Shown here: positions 24,023 through 39,000 of the stretch, piece by piece
Layout of the letters: each line of letters begins with the position of its first letter
How positions within the stretch are numbered: the first letter of the stretch is position 1
Source: Vanessa cardui
Lineage: Eukaryota > Arthropoda > Insecta > Lepidoptera > Nymphalidae
Direction: 5' to 3'
Assembly: GCF_905220365.1 (NCBI RefSeq)
Contig: NC_061151.1
Location: 2,908,197-2,972,196 of the forward strand
Length of the DNA: 64,000 nt
Translations under genes and position numbers: made by a program
Notes under the pieces: generated by a model
What the model saw: the letters and a program-made list of their open reading frames with translations, nothing else
What the model was told of the DNA's origin: nothing
The model's database searches: none

Positions 24023-27000
24023 ATGGGAGACAAAAACAAGTAAGATTTATGATTTTATTGTAAAAAATATGTATTTAGCTATATGACAGTTGTGTGTTTA
24101 GTTTTTTTTTTTTTAATAAAATTAAAGCAAAACTCTCAAAAAGATGATTGCGTGTCAAAAGAAATCTACGCTATATATCTATAAAAATAAACCGAATAAA
24201 AAATAAAAATTGCTAGGAAACTAAAGATAAAAAATATATGTATATCTATGAAATTGCTAGATTTTAATGAAACTTACAATTGGTCCCTAAGTTGAAGTGT
24301 ACTAAACGATCAAAAATGATGAACTCAATACGATTTTCAGTTTTCGATAAAAACGTGGTCAAACATATAACACACATACAAACATACATTTACGAAATTG
24401 AGCACACATGCTTGGAAGCACAATGAATCATCATAATCAAATATAAGTAAACAACAATGATACATACATACATACCGAACCGATAATCTCCATTTTTTAA
24501 GAAGAAGGTTAAAAAGAAAAAAGGCGCTAATTATAATTAGCGCTAAATTTTTTTATATAAATTAATAAAACAACAGCCTGTAAATTACCACTGCTGGGCT
24601 AAATGCCTCCTCTCCCTTTGAGGAGAAGGTTTTGGAACATATTCCACCACGCTGTTCCAATGCGGGTTGGTAGAATACACATGTGGCAGAACTTCTATGA
24701 AATTTGTATAATGCAGGTTTCCTCACGATGTTTTCCTTCACCGCTGAGCACGAGATGAATTATAAAGACAAATTAAGCACATGAATCAGCGGTGCTTGCC
24801 TGGGTTTGAACACGCAGTCATCGGTTAAGATGCACGCGTTCTAACCACTGAGCCATCTCGACTCTCATAAATACATATACATATAAATTAATAGATGCTA
24901 GATAAACATTACACATAAGTATTTTCTACTCTGTAATGAAGACAATGTTGTGTGAACGATTTTAAGTATATGTAAAATATATTTTAAGTAGATATAAAAT
25001 AAATATATTAAGTTTACAGATTAATGAAAGTTCATGTATAGAATATATTCAAATTAAAACGGTATTTCTTTAAGGATTACTATGTATTCAAGCATTAACG
25101 CCTAGGCATTAAAAACTGCACTTGCGCTAGTTTACGTTGGAAACATAACATAATAAACTGACCTGACCTAACCTAACATATTTCAGCTCGTTCGCAGATT
25201 TTTTTTGCTGCCGTGGCGTTAATACTTACAATAGGCTATTTGACAATGCGAAAATAGTGTCAATTAATGCAACTACTATATATTATGAGTCAAAAAATGG
25301 TTATTTATTAACGAAAGTTGAAAATAATAAAGAATTTACTCAAAAATCCAATAAAATGCATTTAAACGTTTGTCACGTGACACAAAACGCTCCTGATTGG
25401 TCGGGTTTATGATGACGTCATTTGCTTGCTAACCTCGTTTGCCTACTGTGTGTGCATTATATGTACCATAGATATGATAGACAATACAGGCAAGTGACTT
25501 CACTGATTCCATTGAAGCGCCATATTGTGCAAGTAGCGTTTTCAATAAAAAAATAACTCACTGGGTTCCTTAACCTCTATTAAATAATACAAAATGGACT
25601 TTAAAAACCAGTCAAAAAGCCTATTGTTGTTTGTTTCAAAACCTTATTTTTTTTTAATTTATTTAATACTTATTTATTTTAATTATAAGTATATCACACT
25701 TAATGAGTATATATATGCATATGTATATGCCGATGGTGTTATTATTACATAGTATAAAACAATGTCGCCACCAACACTCTGTTCCTATGTATGCTTAGAT
25801 CTTTGAAAGTACGCAACGGATTTTGATGCGGTTTTTTATAGAAAGAGAGATTTGGGAAGAGAGAGTTTTGTACCTATATCATACATACAGTATAATAAAC
25901 ACTGATAATTTTAGATGTGTCAAATGTGATGTCGTAAATAAACAAATTCTGTAGAATATTTAGTATCAGTATTGAACCCGTGCGAAGCCGGGGCGGGTCG
26001 CTAGTTTCAAATAAAATGATTTGTATTTCCAAGGTCACAAGCAGCCGGCGACGCACCTGATAAGAGAAGGGATAAAAGTAAAACTAGGATAAAGGATGAA
26101 CCGCTCGCGGAAGCTGAGGAGCTCCCCAAAACACCTTCGCAAATCGCACGCGAGTATGTTATTTTATCTATAGCCATATATAGGGGGGGGGGGGGGGCTG
26201 TTTACATGAGTAGATCTAAGTTTTGAAAGATAAACATATTATTTACCTCTGTTGGAATAGGCTATATATAGGCACTCGTTATTATATCATATTTATTTAT
26301 TGCTTTTATATTATATGTGGTGAGTTAGGATGGAACCAGTTGATGGCGTGATGATCAGGAAGTGTTACGGAAGCTATCAGGATGGGCAGCTGATGTCATT
26401 GTAAATTATTTAAAAAGCCAATTTGATGTTTCATATCTGCTGGGCTTGTCACTTCCGGTGACCATTTTTACTTGTTTTTTTTATGGTATAGGTTGGCGGA
26501 CTAGCATATGGGCCACGTGATGGTAAGTGGTCACCATCACTCATAGACAATGATGCTGTAAGAAATATTAACCATTCCTTACATCGTCAATGTGCCACCA
26601 ACCTTGGAAACTAAGATGTCATGACCCTCGTGCCTGTAGTTACACTGGCTCACTCACCCTTCAAACCGGAACACAACAATACTGAGTACTGTTATTTGGC
26701 GGTAGAATAACTGATGAGTGGGTGGTACCTACGCAGACTGGCTTGCACAAAGCCCTACCACCAAGTAAAACTAATCGGAGATTTCTTACAATGAGAAGAA
26801 CTTAAGACTTTAAACAATATAAACTAATTATTGTAACAATTTAACATTACTGCTACATTTCGTGATGGGATTGTTGAAAATGAATTTGACAGTGGAAAGA
26901 AAGTCTGAAGCGCCATAATGTGCTTTTGAAAAATGTATTCTACTAACTTAAAGTTAAAAGTAATTTCGCAATAGTACCATTTCAGTGCCCCAAGCTCTTC

Positions 27001-30000
27001 CTTTCTTCAATTGATATATTTGGGACATTACATTAACAGCCTGTAAATTCCCACTTTTGGGCTAAGACCTCCTCCCCCTCTAAGGAGAAGCTTGGAGCTT
27101 ATCATCGCGCTGCTCCAATGCACGTTGGGACATACCGTCACAATTGGTTGATCCCAAATTTTATTTTATTTTTCGTAGTAATGTCTTATAAAATAAGAGT
27201 CTGTAAATATATCACGGCTGGGTTGCGTTACATAGGTACACCATTTTTGCATACCATTAGAGGTTTGTGAATTTTAAGATTGAGAGAAGTGACATTTTTC
27301 AGAGAGGCAGAATACAGATCAATGTTACGCAAACAACGCTTTAAGCGACGATGGCCGGAGGTCACAAAAGTGACGATTCGGACCCGACCCTGGAGACCGC
27401 CACCACCACCACAGAGATTGCCACGTATTGTAAGAATGTGAACTGTGATTTTATTATAGATTATAATACAAAAGGAAGATGGAGCAAACTGGACGTTATA
27501 GTGTTAATAAATTTCATCAAATTCGGTTCAGCGGTTTGGTCGTGAAGAGCGACAGACAAACAGACAGTTACTTGAACATTTATAATATAAATATAGATTT
27601 CATAGTTAATTTGGGGCATTACTACGTCTACGTGAGTCGAGATGGCCCAGTGGTTAGAACGCGTGCATCTTAACCGATGATTGCGGGTTCAAACCCAGGC
27701 AAGCACCGCTGATTCATGTGCTTAATTTGTCTTTATAATTCATCTCGTGCTCAGCGGTGAAGGAAAACATTGTGAGGAAACCTGCATGTGACAAATTTCA
27801 TAGAAATTCTGCCACATGTGTATTCCACCAACCACCATTGGAACAGCGTGGTAGAATATGTTCCAAAACCTTCTCCTTAAAGGGAGAGGAGGCCTTTAGC
27901 CCAGCAGTGGGAATTTACAGGCTGTTGTTGTTGTTGTATTACTACGTCACATATTTATACATATAAATAAAACAGATGATAGATCTGCCGGAGCTGACTA
28001 CCCGTAAATGGGTGCCTCCGTACCTCCGGCGTAGGAGGAGAAGGAAGAAGCTGCCGAGAATATCTCCCGAGGAGATAACGCAGCCGTTGTACGAAGGAGC
28101 TAAGTTAAAAAAGGTATTAAGTACTTAGTACATTCCAATTATGAAATTTTAAGTAAATCTTGAAGCGAAGAATTTTATTTAAGACTAGCTGTGCCTGCGA
28201 CCTTATACGCGTTTGAATTTAACAACAAATGTTATTGTAGCCGAAGTTACTCGCTGTTACGTCAGTTATCTACCAATGAGAGTCCCGTCAAAATCGGTCC
28301 AGCCAGAGATTAGCCGGAACAAACAGACGGACAGACCGACAAAAATTGTGAAAAATGTTAATTTGGTATATGTACCGTGTATTGAGTAAAAAAGGGCTAT
28401 ATTAATATTACAAACGGACACTCCAATATTATTATATGTATAGATAGATATATTGATATGTGTATGGGCAAACACTTTTTCAAGTGCACTCTTTACTCTG
28501 ATGGTAATCATGACACGTCACTAAGTGAAAGAAGTGGTCGCGCTTAAGAAGACTTCTTTCAGCAGACTTGATTTTTAGAAGACTAGACATTAAGAACTAG
28601 CGCGTACGGGTGATTTTTGTCACGGTGACTGTTTCGTCACTCTTGTCGAGTCCATGAATATGTATGGAGTTGCGCGCACGTTACGACGTGACAATTGGGT
28701 GATATTTGTGTCCGCCGACCGGCGAACAAGCCCGTGACGAAACTGTCAGCGCCTTTACGTTCTTTCATAGCAATGCTAGTGACAAATTTGTCACTCTCGT
28801 CGTCAATCTTGCGCTATCTGCACTTTGACTGCCGACTTTGGCGCGCGAAGTGGCGTCACCGTCTATTCAAAACGTAAACATTAGTGAAGACGATATATGA
28901 TAATGATGTTCTAATAGAAGAAGTGGAAAAGAGACCAGTTCTTTATGTTAAAAAATTGAAAGAGTATTCAGATATTCACGTGAAAATTAAAGCGTGGGAA
29001 GAAAGCAAAGACAATACTGGGTACTAAACCCAGTATTCTCTTCGCTTTCAAAATGACACTTCGATTTCGAAAATGTTTTGTCACTTCTCTATTAATGAGC
29101 GCACTCCGCTTTGGAAACGTGACGTGACAGTGACAAACACTTTAAAGTCACCGTGACAAAAGTTACCAGTGCGCGCTAGTTCTAAATGTATATGTGTAAG
29201 TATTGTTATACACACTACGATGCGATTTGACAATTAATGTTTTTGTCAGATATGGCACAACTTCAGTCAAGTGGAGAAGAATAAGATGATACTCCAAGGG
29301 AACATTGGATGTAATTCGAAGAAATACTCATCGACGGCTTGTGGTATGAACGGCAGGCTTTACCATCACAATCGTGTTTAAAATGAATGGTGTTTTGGGT
29401 ACATTATGGCATTGGAGACTAGTAGTGCCCGCTACCTTGTACGCGTTTCCATCCATACATCCATCCATCAGCCCATTTCCGTCCACTGCTGGACATAGGC
29501 CTCTTCCATTGCACGCCACTGAGATCGTTCTTGGGCTACTCGCATCCAGCTCCTGCCAGCCGTCTTGCGTAAGTCGTCACACCATCGTGTCCGACGCGTT
29601 TTACAAATAAACAAATTACAACACGCTATTAACAAAAAAAAATTGTAGCCTAAATTACTCATTATATCAGTTCTCTGTCAGTGAAACTCCCGTCAAAATC
29701 GATCGAGCAGTTCCAGAGATTAGCTGGAACAAACAGACAGACAGATAGAAGAAAATTGTAAAAAATGTTATTTTGGTATATGTACCGTGTACATATATGC
29801 ATTGAGTCAAAAAGGGCTTTTCTAATATTACAAACAGACACTCCAATTTTATTATATGTATAGAATTAAGGCTATCTCGTAAATATCTCAATGCTAGGTA
29901 AAAGTAGCTTCAGTTACTTTACGGTTTGGTGTAAACACATCCACCAGAATTATATTCAGTGCATGCAGGCTTTTTATGATGTGTTCATTCACCACCAATT

Positions 30001-33000
30001 TTTACCTAGCATTACTTATTCGAGCTGAGATGGCCCAGTGGTTGGAACGAGTGCATCTTAACCGATGATTGCGGGTTCAAACCCAGGCAAGCACCGCTGA
30101 TTTATGTGTTTAATTTGTCTTTATAATTCATCTCGTGCTCAGCGGTGAAGGAAAAAATCGTGAGGAAACCTGCATGTGTTGTCTAATTGCATCGAAATTC
30201 TGCCACACGTGCGTTCGACCAACCCGCATTGGAACAGCGTTCCTAACCCTCTTCTTAATGGAAGAGGAAGCCTTATCCCAGCATTGGGAAATTTACAGGC
30301 TGTTGCTTTACTTTACTACTTATTAATTTCACGAATGATGCAACTCTACGATGTTTTACTGAATTATCTCAATAAAGGGTTTGAATGGTTATCAATTCTT
30401 TAAGTTAGCAAGTTATATAATCGATTAATAATACATAAAAAATCCTTTATTACACAAAGGTGCCCAAACTGCTTGCATAGCGGTTTTGTGCCGAGCTCTT
30501 CTAGAAGAGAAGACTCCAGCGGAATTCGTCAGACAAGATGTAGACGAGCTCATTGAATCTGGTGACCGATACTACAGGCAGTGTATGCTGTCTCTCAAGT
30601 GCTATAAAGGTAAGTCTAGTTCTTTTCAGTATTCTCTTAACTAGTATTATAATCGCGTATGTCAGTTGGTTTTCAAGTTTTCATTACTCAATCCATGATC
30701 TCACAATTGCATTCAAAATATTCTTGACCTAATATTTACATTTGATGTACCGGTGATAGCCATAAATTTTGGACAATATCCCTCAATATCTGGTTACTGG
30801 CTCTGTTTGAAGGTAGAGCCCTTACGCATGGGTTAGTCTGTATAAATGACTACAGTGCGTTCACAGTCATCGTACATCTGACATCTATTAAAAAGGCTGC
30901 GTAGTTACCGTACCACCCACTCATCAGTTATTCTACCGCCAAATAACAGTACTCAGTATTGTTATTTGGCGGTAGATTGGATGTTCCGGTTTGAAGGGTC
31001 AGTGAGCCAGTCAGAGCCAACTACAGGCACCAGAGACATAATATCTTAGTTCCCAAGGTTAGTGGCACATTGACGATGTGAGGAATAATTAATATTTCTT
31101 ACAGCGTATATTTGCTCGTCTGCCAACATATACCATAAAAAAGGACAATTAGCTTCATATGTTATTCTGTCACTACCACCAAATATTCGCTCATCTATCA
31201 CTATTTCCTAATTTAATGAAAAGGGATTTTAACTAGCTGTAGCAACATATAGCACAAATTGGACAATTTAATAGCAAAAGAGGTACATGCTTTGAGCCTG
31301 ATTATTTATATTATTACCATTACACACGTTTAAAATGAACCAATCAGAGAAGTGTTTATTTGTTTTGAACCAATCAAATTTCACAGGGAAGCCTCAATTA
31401 CAACTCAATCAGCTTTTGACGTCTTTCTTCTTCCACGACAATAAGTACACTGTCAAGATGGTCGAGATGGAGAGGGGGTTGTTGGCGAAGCATCCGGATA
31501 ACATACAGGCTGAGCCGGATTTGATGGCGTTAGTTGCCTTTGTTCGCTTTTTAGGGATTGGTCATCATGTGTTAGATAAAGAAGCAGTCTATGTCATATT
31601 TTGGAGTTCAAGTTTGCTTCACACCAAATTTCATCAAATTCAGTTTCTCCTCGTCGCCGACCACCTCCGTGGTCGAGTGGTGTGTGCACCGCTTTTTATG
31701 GGTACGCCACTCCGAGGTCCTGGGTTCGATTCCCGGCCGAGTCAGTGTAGATTATCATTAGTTTTCTATGTTGTCTTGGGCCCAGACCCAACTGTTTGTG
31801 GTGCCGTCGTTGCTTCATGTTTTCCATAACACAAGTGCATTAGCTACTTACATTGGGATCAGGGTAATGTATGTGATGTTATCTCAAAAAAAAAAATGTT
31901 TAGCGGTTTGGTCGTGAAGGAGCGACAGACAGACAGACGGCGTTACTTTCACTTTTATAATATTACTATAGATATTGGATAATGGAATTATCTTGTTGCT
32001 CTAGTTATTTCTTTATTTGGGCTGCAGGTCAAAAGTCCTTGGCCAAAGATTGTCCTGTCCGAAATATAAAAGCGTGTGAGATCATCATCAATGTTTTAAT
32101 TATCTGTTATAATAGTAAAACATTTTTTGGAAGTGTGGAGCTATTCTGTAAATAGAGCTCACTGCAAATGGCGACATTGATTATGATGATGATGATAGTA
32201 GTTTCACTTAATTTGTAAAATGACGATTTAAAGGCCTATATATTAATATCTATATTCTATTAAGAATATATTGATTTTGATTGATTATATTTAGTTGTCA
32301 AAATAGCGTATGACCTTAAGTCGATTGTCAACTTTGCGAAAGTGAGAAGTGAATTTTAGAGAGCTGTATTTCATTATCATTTATTTAAAGATACATGATT
32401 ATATATAAATATTGGACATCACCACATTCATTAATCTGATCCCAGTGTAAGTAGCTAAAGCACTTGTGTTATGGAAAATCAGAAGTAACGATGGTACCAC
32501 AGACACCCAGACACAACACAAAACATAAAAGTAATAAACTTTTTCTGCATAAACCCGGGACCTCGGAGTGGCATACCCATGAAAACCGTTGTACACACTA
32601 CTCGGCCACGGAGGTCGTCGTATATGTATTATATTGTATTCTAACTCTTTACGTTTTGTCTTCAGATTTATGGAGAAACGTGTGGGCACTACGTATATGA
32701 TGATTCTGTCAGCTGGGGACCGCCACTTTCTAATTTGGGGTCACCCCCCATCACCGGAAAGTGGGAGTCTAGTAAAAACCGTTTGCTACATACTAGATCC
32801 TCACATGTTGAATGAATTGGGACAGCCGCATAAGTTGTAAGTATTTAATTTTCCAAAATATATGTAGACTACCTAAACCTGCCTGTACGGGGTCGACTTA
32901 CAGTTTTACCCCCTTAGAGGTGGAATTTCGCAAAATCCATTCTTTGACGATAAAAATGCGTACAATTAATACTTGTTGACTTCCAGGGTTATGTTACATA

Positions 33001-36000
33001 CATATATAATTGTATTTAACTAATATGACTGTATATTTAAATGTTGAAAATGAGTAACTACTGAGTTTATTGTCGGTTCTTCTCGGTAGAATCTACATCT
33101 CGAACCAGTAAAATGACAATTCAAAAGTGCTTGTTTATAAAAAAGACTACTTGAATCAAATGCATTTTGATCTTGATTTTGTCTACACTCTTATAAGTAG
33201 CCTACCGGCCATTTTCAAGTTTGTATGTGTTATAGAGATTTCAGAATTATTTATTTATATTAAGCTCTTTGTGTTTATCTCACATTTTTTTTTTTTTTTT
33301 TTTTTTTTTTTAATCTTTATTTTAAGAGCTTAGTCATTACATTCTGACTATGCCACTCTGTAATTAATACAATGTTTACATAATGAGTACATATTAACTA
33401 AAATTACATTGTGAAAGAATGAAGTTGAGATTTGACTTGAGAAACGTTTTAAGTTTTCTTAATGCAAATCCCAACCAATCGCAAGGTACGTGTGGCATTA
33501 ATCGAATTTGGAGTAGCCAACACACTATTGAAATAGCCAACAGAATTACACGTTAAACTATCACTAAAATATTTTCGTCGGTACGCGTTGTTCCGGACAC
33601 ACTCCACTAAAATATGAAAAACATCTTCTACGACATTACATGTGTGGCAATTCGGTGAATTTATTTTTTTTATAAGGTAAGCGAACTTATTTAATGGAAT
33701 GTGACCGGAACGAATGCGCATCATAAGGGATAAATCTGTTCTTTGTAGGTTACTTTTATCTATCCATGGCATGGACGGAGGTTGTGGCTGGATGGTTCTA
33801 TACCATATCCCTTTTTCTTTTGATCTTTGGTCAAAATATTCAGTCCATAAATCGTAGCACGCTTTCTTAATTTTATAAATATAATCACTATAGTAAGGCC
33901 TTATTGATACATCTATTCCATCGGCAGTGGCTGCTTTGGCTAATTGGTCGGCTTTTTCATTTCCTAATATACCTACATGTGATGGAATCCACTGCAAAAT
34001 TATAGTTTTAGACACAGCATTCGACTGCAGTAATAACTTTAGTATGGTGTAGGCTATCGGGGTTCCTCGAAATGTCGAGGTACACCGAGCCAAATGTTGT
34101 AGCGAGCTTTTTGAATCCGTGAAAATTACAATTTTATTGTTACTTAAAGTTGTTGCATATGATAACGCCTCAGCTATTGCGAAAAGTTCCAAATACATTA
34201 TTGATATATTTGTGTTAATTTTAAATTTATGACCATATCCTAATTGTTCATCAAAAAAAGCAGCTCCTAAACCAACCGAATCTTTTGAACCGTCTGTATA
34301 AATTTTATAGAAGGAGTCATATTCATTCATCATATCCGTGCAGAGTGTTCGTAATTCCAAAAAACTGTATTCTTTTTTAGACTTGGAAATCGATCCAATA
34401 AACTTAATATTTCTAGAGACGTCTAAATTAGTAATCCAAAAATCAAAAGAAAACATTTCCAATTTTTTAGTAGAATGTAGTGGAATATTTTTAAAATCTG
34501 AATAAAGCAAAGCTAAGAGCGGTTTCTTCTTTCTTCTCCAAAATTGACTATTACAGTAAGATATATAAAATTCTTCCAAGAAAGGGATAACTCCATTATC
34601 ATGAAGTGATTTCAATTTCAATAAAAATTTGCCAGCTAAATAATGTCTTCTAATGTACAACGGCTGTAGGCAAAGTTCTGATTCCATCACATGTATGGGA
34701 GTCGTTTTGATAAAACCACCTATCACTCTCATGGCTTGGTTCTGGACCTTATCTAATTTGTATAAATGTGATTTGCAACTATTGTCATAAAGAAAGCTAC
34801 CGTAATCGATTTTGCTACGAATTATGGACATATATAACCGTCTAAGATGTTTGGGATGTACACCCCAGCCAGAGCCAGCTAAAACTTTAAAAATATTAAG
34901 AAATTTTGAAACTTTTTCATTTAATTCATTAACGTGTTTTCCCCATCGCAAGGAACGATCCAGCCACATTCCAAGATATTTCACGCTATCTAAAAGTTCT
35001 AAATGGGTATTATTTATCGTCAGGTTGCAGAGGTTACTAAGGATTCGACTTCTATTAAATAAGCATGCCTTACTCTTGGTAGGTGATATTTCAAGTCCTA
35101 GATCTCCCAACAACTTGACAACTCTGTCCAAGGCTGGTTGCAATTCTGATGCAGCACTGCAAGAGTCTTTACTGGTAACACTCAAAGCAAAGTCATCCGC
35201 ATACTGGGATATGAATATGCGTTCGCTAAGGCTTTTGCAGATATGGATAGTCGCCACATTAAACAAGAGGGGAGACAGAGGGTCTCCTTGAGCTAAGCCT
35301 TGCCCCGTATTTCGACATAACAAATAATTATTATCTACAACAATGTTTAGTCGCCTCTCTTTTAAAAAATTCCATAAATATGTACAGATCTTCGAACCTA
35401 CTCCTATATTATCTAGTATGGACAAAAGGGCGTTAACATTTACATTATTGTAAGCATCGTTAATATCGATGAAACATCCCAATGTGACAAGACCTTTCGA
35501 AAATCCTGTTTGAATATTTGTTACTAAATTAGATAATCCATCCAAACAAGATCGACACTTCCGGAAACCAAATGTATTTTGTGACAACATATCGTTCTTT
35601 TCTAAATACCACTCCAGTCTCTTGTTCAGAATATTATGGAAGATTTTACAAAAGCAGGACATGAGGGCAATGGGCCGAAGAGATGCGGGAGAATTAAGAT
35701 CTCGTCCAGGTTTTGGAATTGGGCATATACGAATGTCTCTCCACTGAGTTGGAACAAAACCATGTTTTAAAAAAGAATTATAAAGTGAAACTAAAATATT
35801 TTTACCATTATTGGGTAAATTTTTAATCATAGAGAACGATATGTCGTCACAACCGGGTGCCGTGTCAGATTGTTTTATACATTTCTCCATTTCATGTAGC
35901 GATATTGGCAACTCCAATTTAAGGTTAAAAGAATTAAATATAGGCTGAGCGGTAATTGCGTGATCTGGAGTTAAATTACGTAATAAATTGTAGGCACTAG

Positions 36001-39000
36001 TTTTATCCACATGCTTTCTCTGAGCTCTGCGACCTTTCATCCATTTCATGCACTGCCACATTTGACCTGTAGTTGAAGTTTTATTTAAAGACGAGCAATA
36101 GTTTTTCCATCCTTCCTTTTGAGCAATACGACTTACTCTTTGTGCTTCACTGATTTTTCCTTTGAGAATAGAAAGATTATCCGGCGTACCATTGCGTCTG
36201 AAGTTTCCTAGAGCTAGTCGTCGTTCGGCTACAGCCTTAGAGAGTCTAGAGTTCCAGTAAGGTCTCGGTATAAATTTTGAGCATGGATCTTGGCTAATTT
36301 TAATATATGGAATGGATGCACTGGCTGCATTATTTATTATACTAATAAATGAATCGTAAGCTTCTTGTAGGTCGTCAGATATTATAAAACGTGACAATCT
36401 ATCCTCGAGTACTTTATAATAAGACTCCCAATCAGCATTTTTCAAATTTCTTTTTTTAATATATGAAGGATTAGAATTAGCAGCGATAGAGATTTTTAAT
36501 ACAAGATGATCGCTACCAAGGGTATCATTCAAAATGCTCCAATCGTATTCAATTGCCACATCAGATGAAACTACGGTGATATCTGGGGCAGACTGATGTA
36601 AAATACCGTTTACTAATTTTATACGTGTCGGCCGGCCGTCATTTAAGGTAATAAAGTTATAATTAAGCATGGAATCAAATATTTGGCTGCCTCTGGAGTC
36701 TGTTTTATGGGACCAACTACAGTGGTGGCCATTCACGTCTCCAAGTAGAAGCGTTTTTTCCGAGAACATAGAGAAAAGTTCATCCCAATCCTGTTGACAA
36801 GTGGTAACGGATGGCGGGCAATAAATGGAAACAATGTTCCCTAAATAATCTAAATTGAATATTTTGACGTAAATTAGTTCGATACCGGCGTTGCGATTTG
36901 TTATGTTCTGAACTTGTGCTTTAATTGAATTGTGAGTAATAATTGCAACGCCACCATAACCGTCGCTTCTATCGCTGCGAAATATGTTGTACCCTTTAAT
37001 TCTAAGGTCTGTATTACGATCCAGCCAAGTTTCGTTTAACGAAGCTATATGGACTTTTTCTATTGTTAATAACTGTTCTAAGGTAATAGTCTTATTTTTT
37101 AAACTTTGGCAATTCCATTGGATGATGTTGACTTTTGCTTTTGATAATACTTTATCCATTAACTATTATTATTAAATATATTTTTAATAAAGTTCAAATC
37201 AGGGATAAAGTTAGCAACGAAATCGTACAACCATTTGCAGCACATCTTCAAAATTTCATTAAATTTTTCATGAATGGTACTGTTTTTATTAAGGATGGTA
37301 TTTCCAATTCTTCTTAGTAATTCATAAAATGAGATATGGCTTTCTTCTCGTTTATGTGTTTTAGAGTTCATATTTCTTGTGCTATTTTCTTCTAGAGATT
37401 CTGTATCTGGCACCTGATTTATTACTTCACTCCAGTTAATATCATCATCATCCTCATCTTTGTGTCTCCTTTTATTATTAGATTTCGTAGATTGTTTCTT
37501 GCTTACAGGAGCATCTTGTTGCTTACGAGTTAGTTTTGATGCAGTTACAGATGCGTAAGAGGTTGAAATTTTAGGCGAAGTATTCATATTATCACAAATA
37601 TCTTCTTGAACTTCGGTGTTAAATTCTTGAGGAGATGGGGAGTTTGGGGGTACATACATAGTGAGAGCTCTTTTATATGCGCAGTTGAATTCAGCCATTA
37701 TTTTTCTGATTTTCTTCTCTTTTACGCGTATTGGACAATCTAAGCTCAAGGACATATGGTTACCCCGACAATTCACACATACAAAATTAATTTCAGTAGT
37801 CTCACAGTTTTCATGATCTTTGGTACACTTGACACACACTTGTTTCTTTCTAGGACAAACTTTTCTAGGATGGCCAAAACGCCAGCAAAAGGAGCATTGT
37901 GTTACTGGGAACGTATAAGTTTCAATCTTAGTTCGCACTCCATATACATGAACATACGCAGGTAAAGAGGATCCCTTGAAACACAGACGTATAGTCTCAC
38001 TTGGTGTCCATCCTTGGATTCCATTGCTGTCTCTGCGGTTAAGCCGTTTTACTGCAATTAACTCAGCCGAGCTAGTAATACTTTCTAAAATATCAGTTTC
38101 AGACAAGTCTAATTCTACGTTTTTAATAGTTCCATATGAAACACCAACCTCCAGGGTTCTTTGCAAATTCCATCCCTTATTTTTTATCTCCTGGCATTCC
38201 AATAATTTTGTTAGGCCGGATTCATTTTCAAATTGTATTATTAATTTGTAAGCGTTAATATATCTGACTCTAAGGATATTTGGGATATTATTATTCTTAA
38301 CTAGACGGGCAAAGGCAAATTGTTTAGGCAACGGTTCTTTGGATGTGACACTAATCTCAACTTTTTCTTCTGGTATTCTATCGTTCTGAGAACTACGAGC
38401 GTATCGCTTACCCGATTTGGACACGACGTGCCAAATTTCTGCTTCATCAACATCTCGCATCCTTTTGTTAGAAATGTTAGATTCCCTAGCGCTATAAGAC
38501 TGCTGTTCATTGATTGGAGGCAAATGAGTAGGTTCCAAAATATTCATGTCGAAGTTCTCATTAATAATGTTATTAGGTTGTTCATCGTTTGTAGTAGACG
38601 AGTGGATAGGTACATCAGTATTCATATTGAAATTCTCATAAATATCTATATCATCCGACGACGTAGAACGCGCCATACTAAATATATTTCATAGTACGGT
38701 CTCGCGTAAGTCACAAATGCGCCGGCGATCGCCGGCCGCACACACACACGCGCGAGCGCGTACGCGCTTATCGACCGCAGGTAAAAAGCAACAACAATAA
38801 ATCAAGGCGGCACGTCTATCGCACTCAGCGTATGACACTGCACTATATCTCACATTTAAAAGCTTTATACGTCAATTAAATCAAATCAAAATAAACTTTA
38901 TTGAAGTAGGCTTTTACAAGCACTTTTGAATCGTCATTTTACAATTAAGTGAAGCTGCCACCGGTTCGGAAAGTAGATTCTACCGAGAAGAACCGGCAAG

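Larger units (their letters stand above)
24023..28113 (+). other. N-terminal basic region of the large gene (exons 1-4)
   Basis: Exon 1 contributes only 17 coding nt (MGDKN plus two bases, phase 2). Exon 2 is charged (Lys/Arg/Glu). Exon 3 contains RSMLRKQRFKRRWPEV and a PWRPPPPPQ proline run. Exon 4 contains WVPPYLRRRRRRKKLP, a strong basic cluster that could act as a nuclear or nucleic-acid-binding signal. I see no recognised domain here. The region precedes the first repeat unit. Confidence 0.75.
33288..38845 (-). mobile_element. Near-complete I-superfamily-like LINE (non-LTR retrotransposon)
   Basis: The element lies antisense in intron 8 of the large gene. A long T run on the plus strand (33285-33312) is its poly(A) tail. 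The 12 bp sequence TATCTCACATTT occurs at 33276-33287 and 38846-38857 and is the target-site duplication; the last T's merge with the tail. The order is 5' UTR, ORF1, ORF2, short 3' UTR, tail. An endonuclease, a reverse transcriptase and an RNase H in ORF2, with a zinc-knuckle ORF1, are features of the I superfamily; the clade is not resolved. Full length, intact frames and a perfect duplication suggest a recent insertion. Confidence 0.92.

Noticed and set aside
27976..28120. Alternative donor of exon 4 at 28120 (A|GTACTT) to join exon 6 directly
   Set aside because: An intervening exon (29250-29343) with good splice sites restores phase and extends the repeat pattern.
31664..31750. tRNA gene
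   Set aside because: It has A- and B-box-like sequence but does not fold as a cloverleaf, and it is a repeated SINE head.
31529..31829. Open frame continuing beyond exon 7
   Set aside because: It runs into a LINE tail and a SINE; GTTAGT at 31529 is a donor that gives the right phase.
32036..32085. Zinc-knuckle-like reading (GQKSLAKDCPVRN)
   Set aside because: Only one partial motif, no long frame and no second Cys pair; probably chance.
32666..32810. Other frame of exon 8 (YGETCGHYVYDDSVSWG...)
   Set aside because: It hits a stop before the strong donor and does not join exon 9; the chosen frame does.
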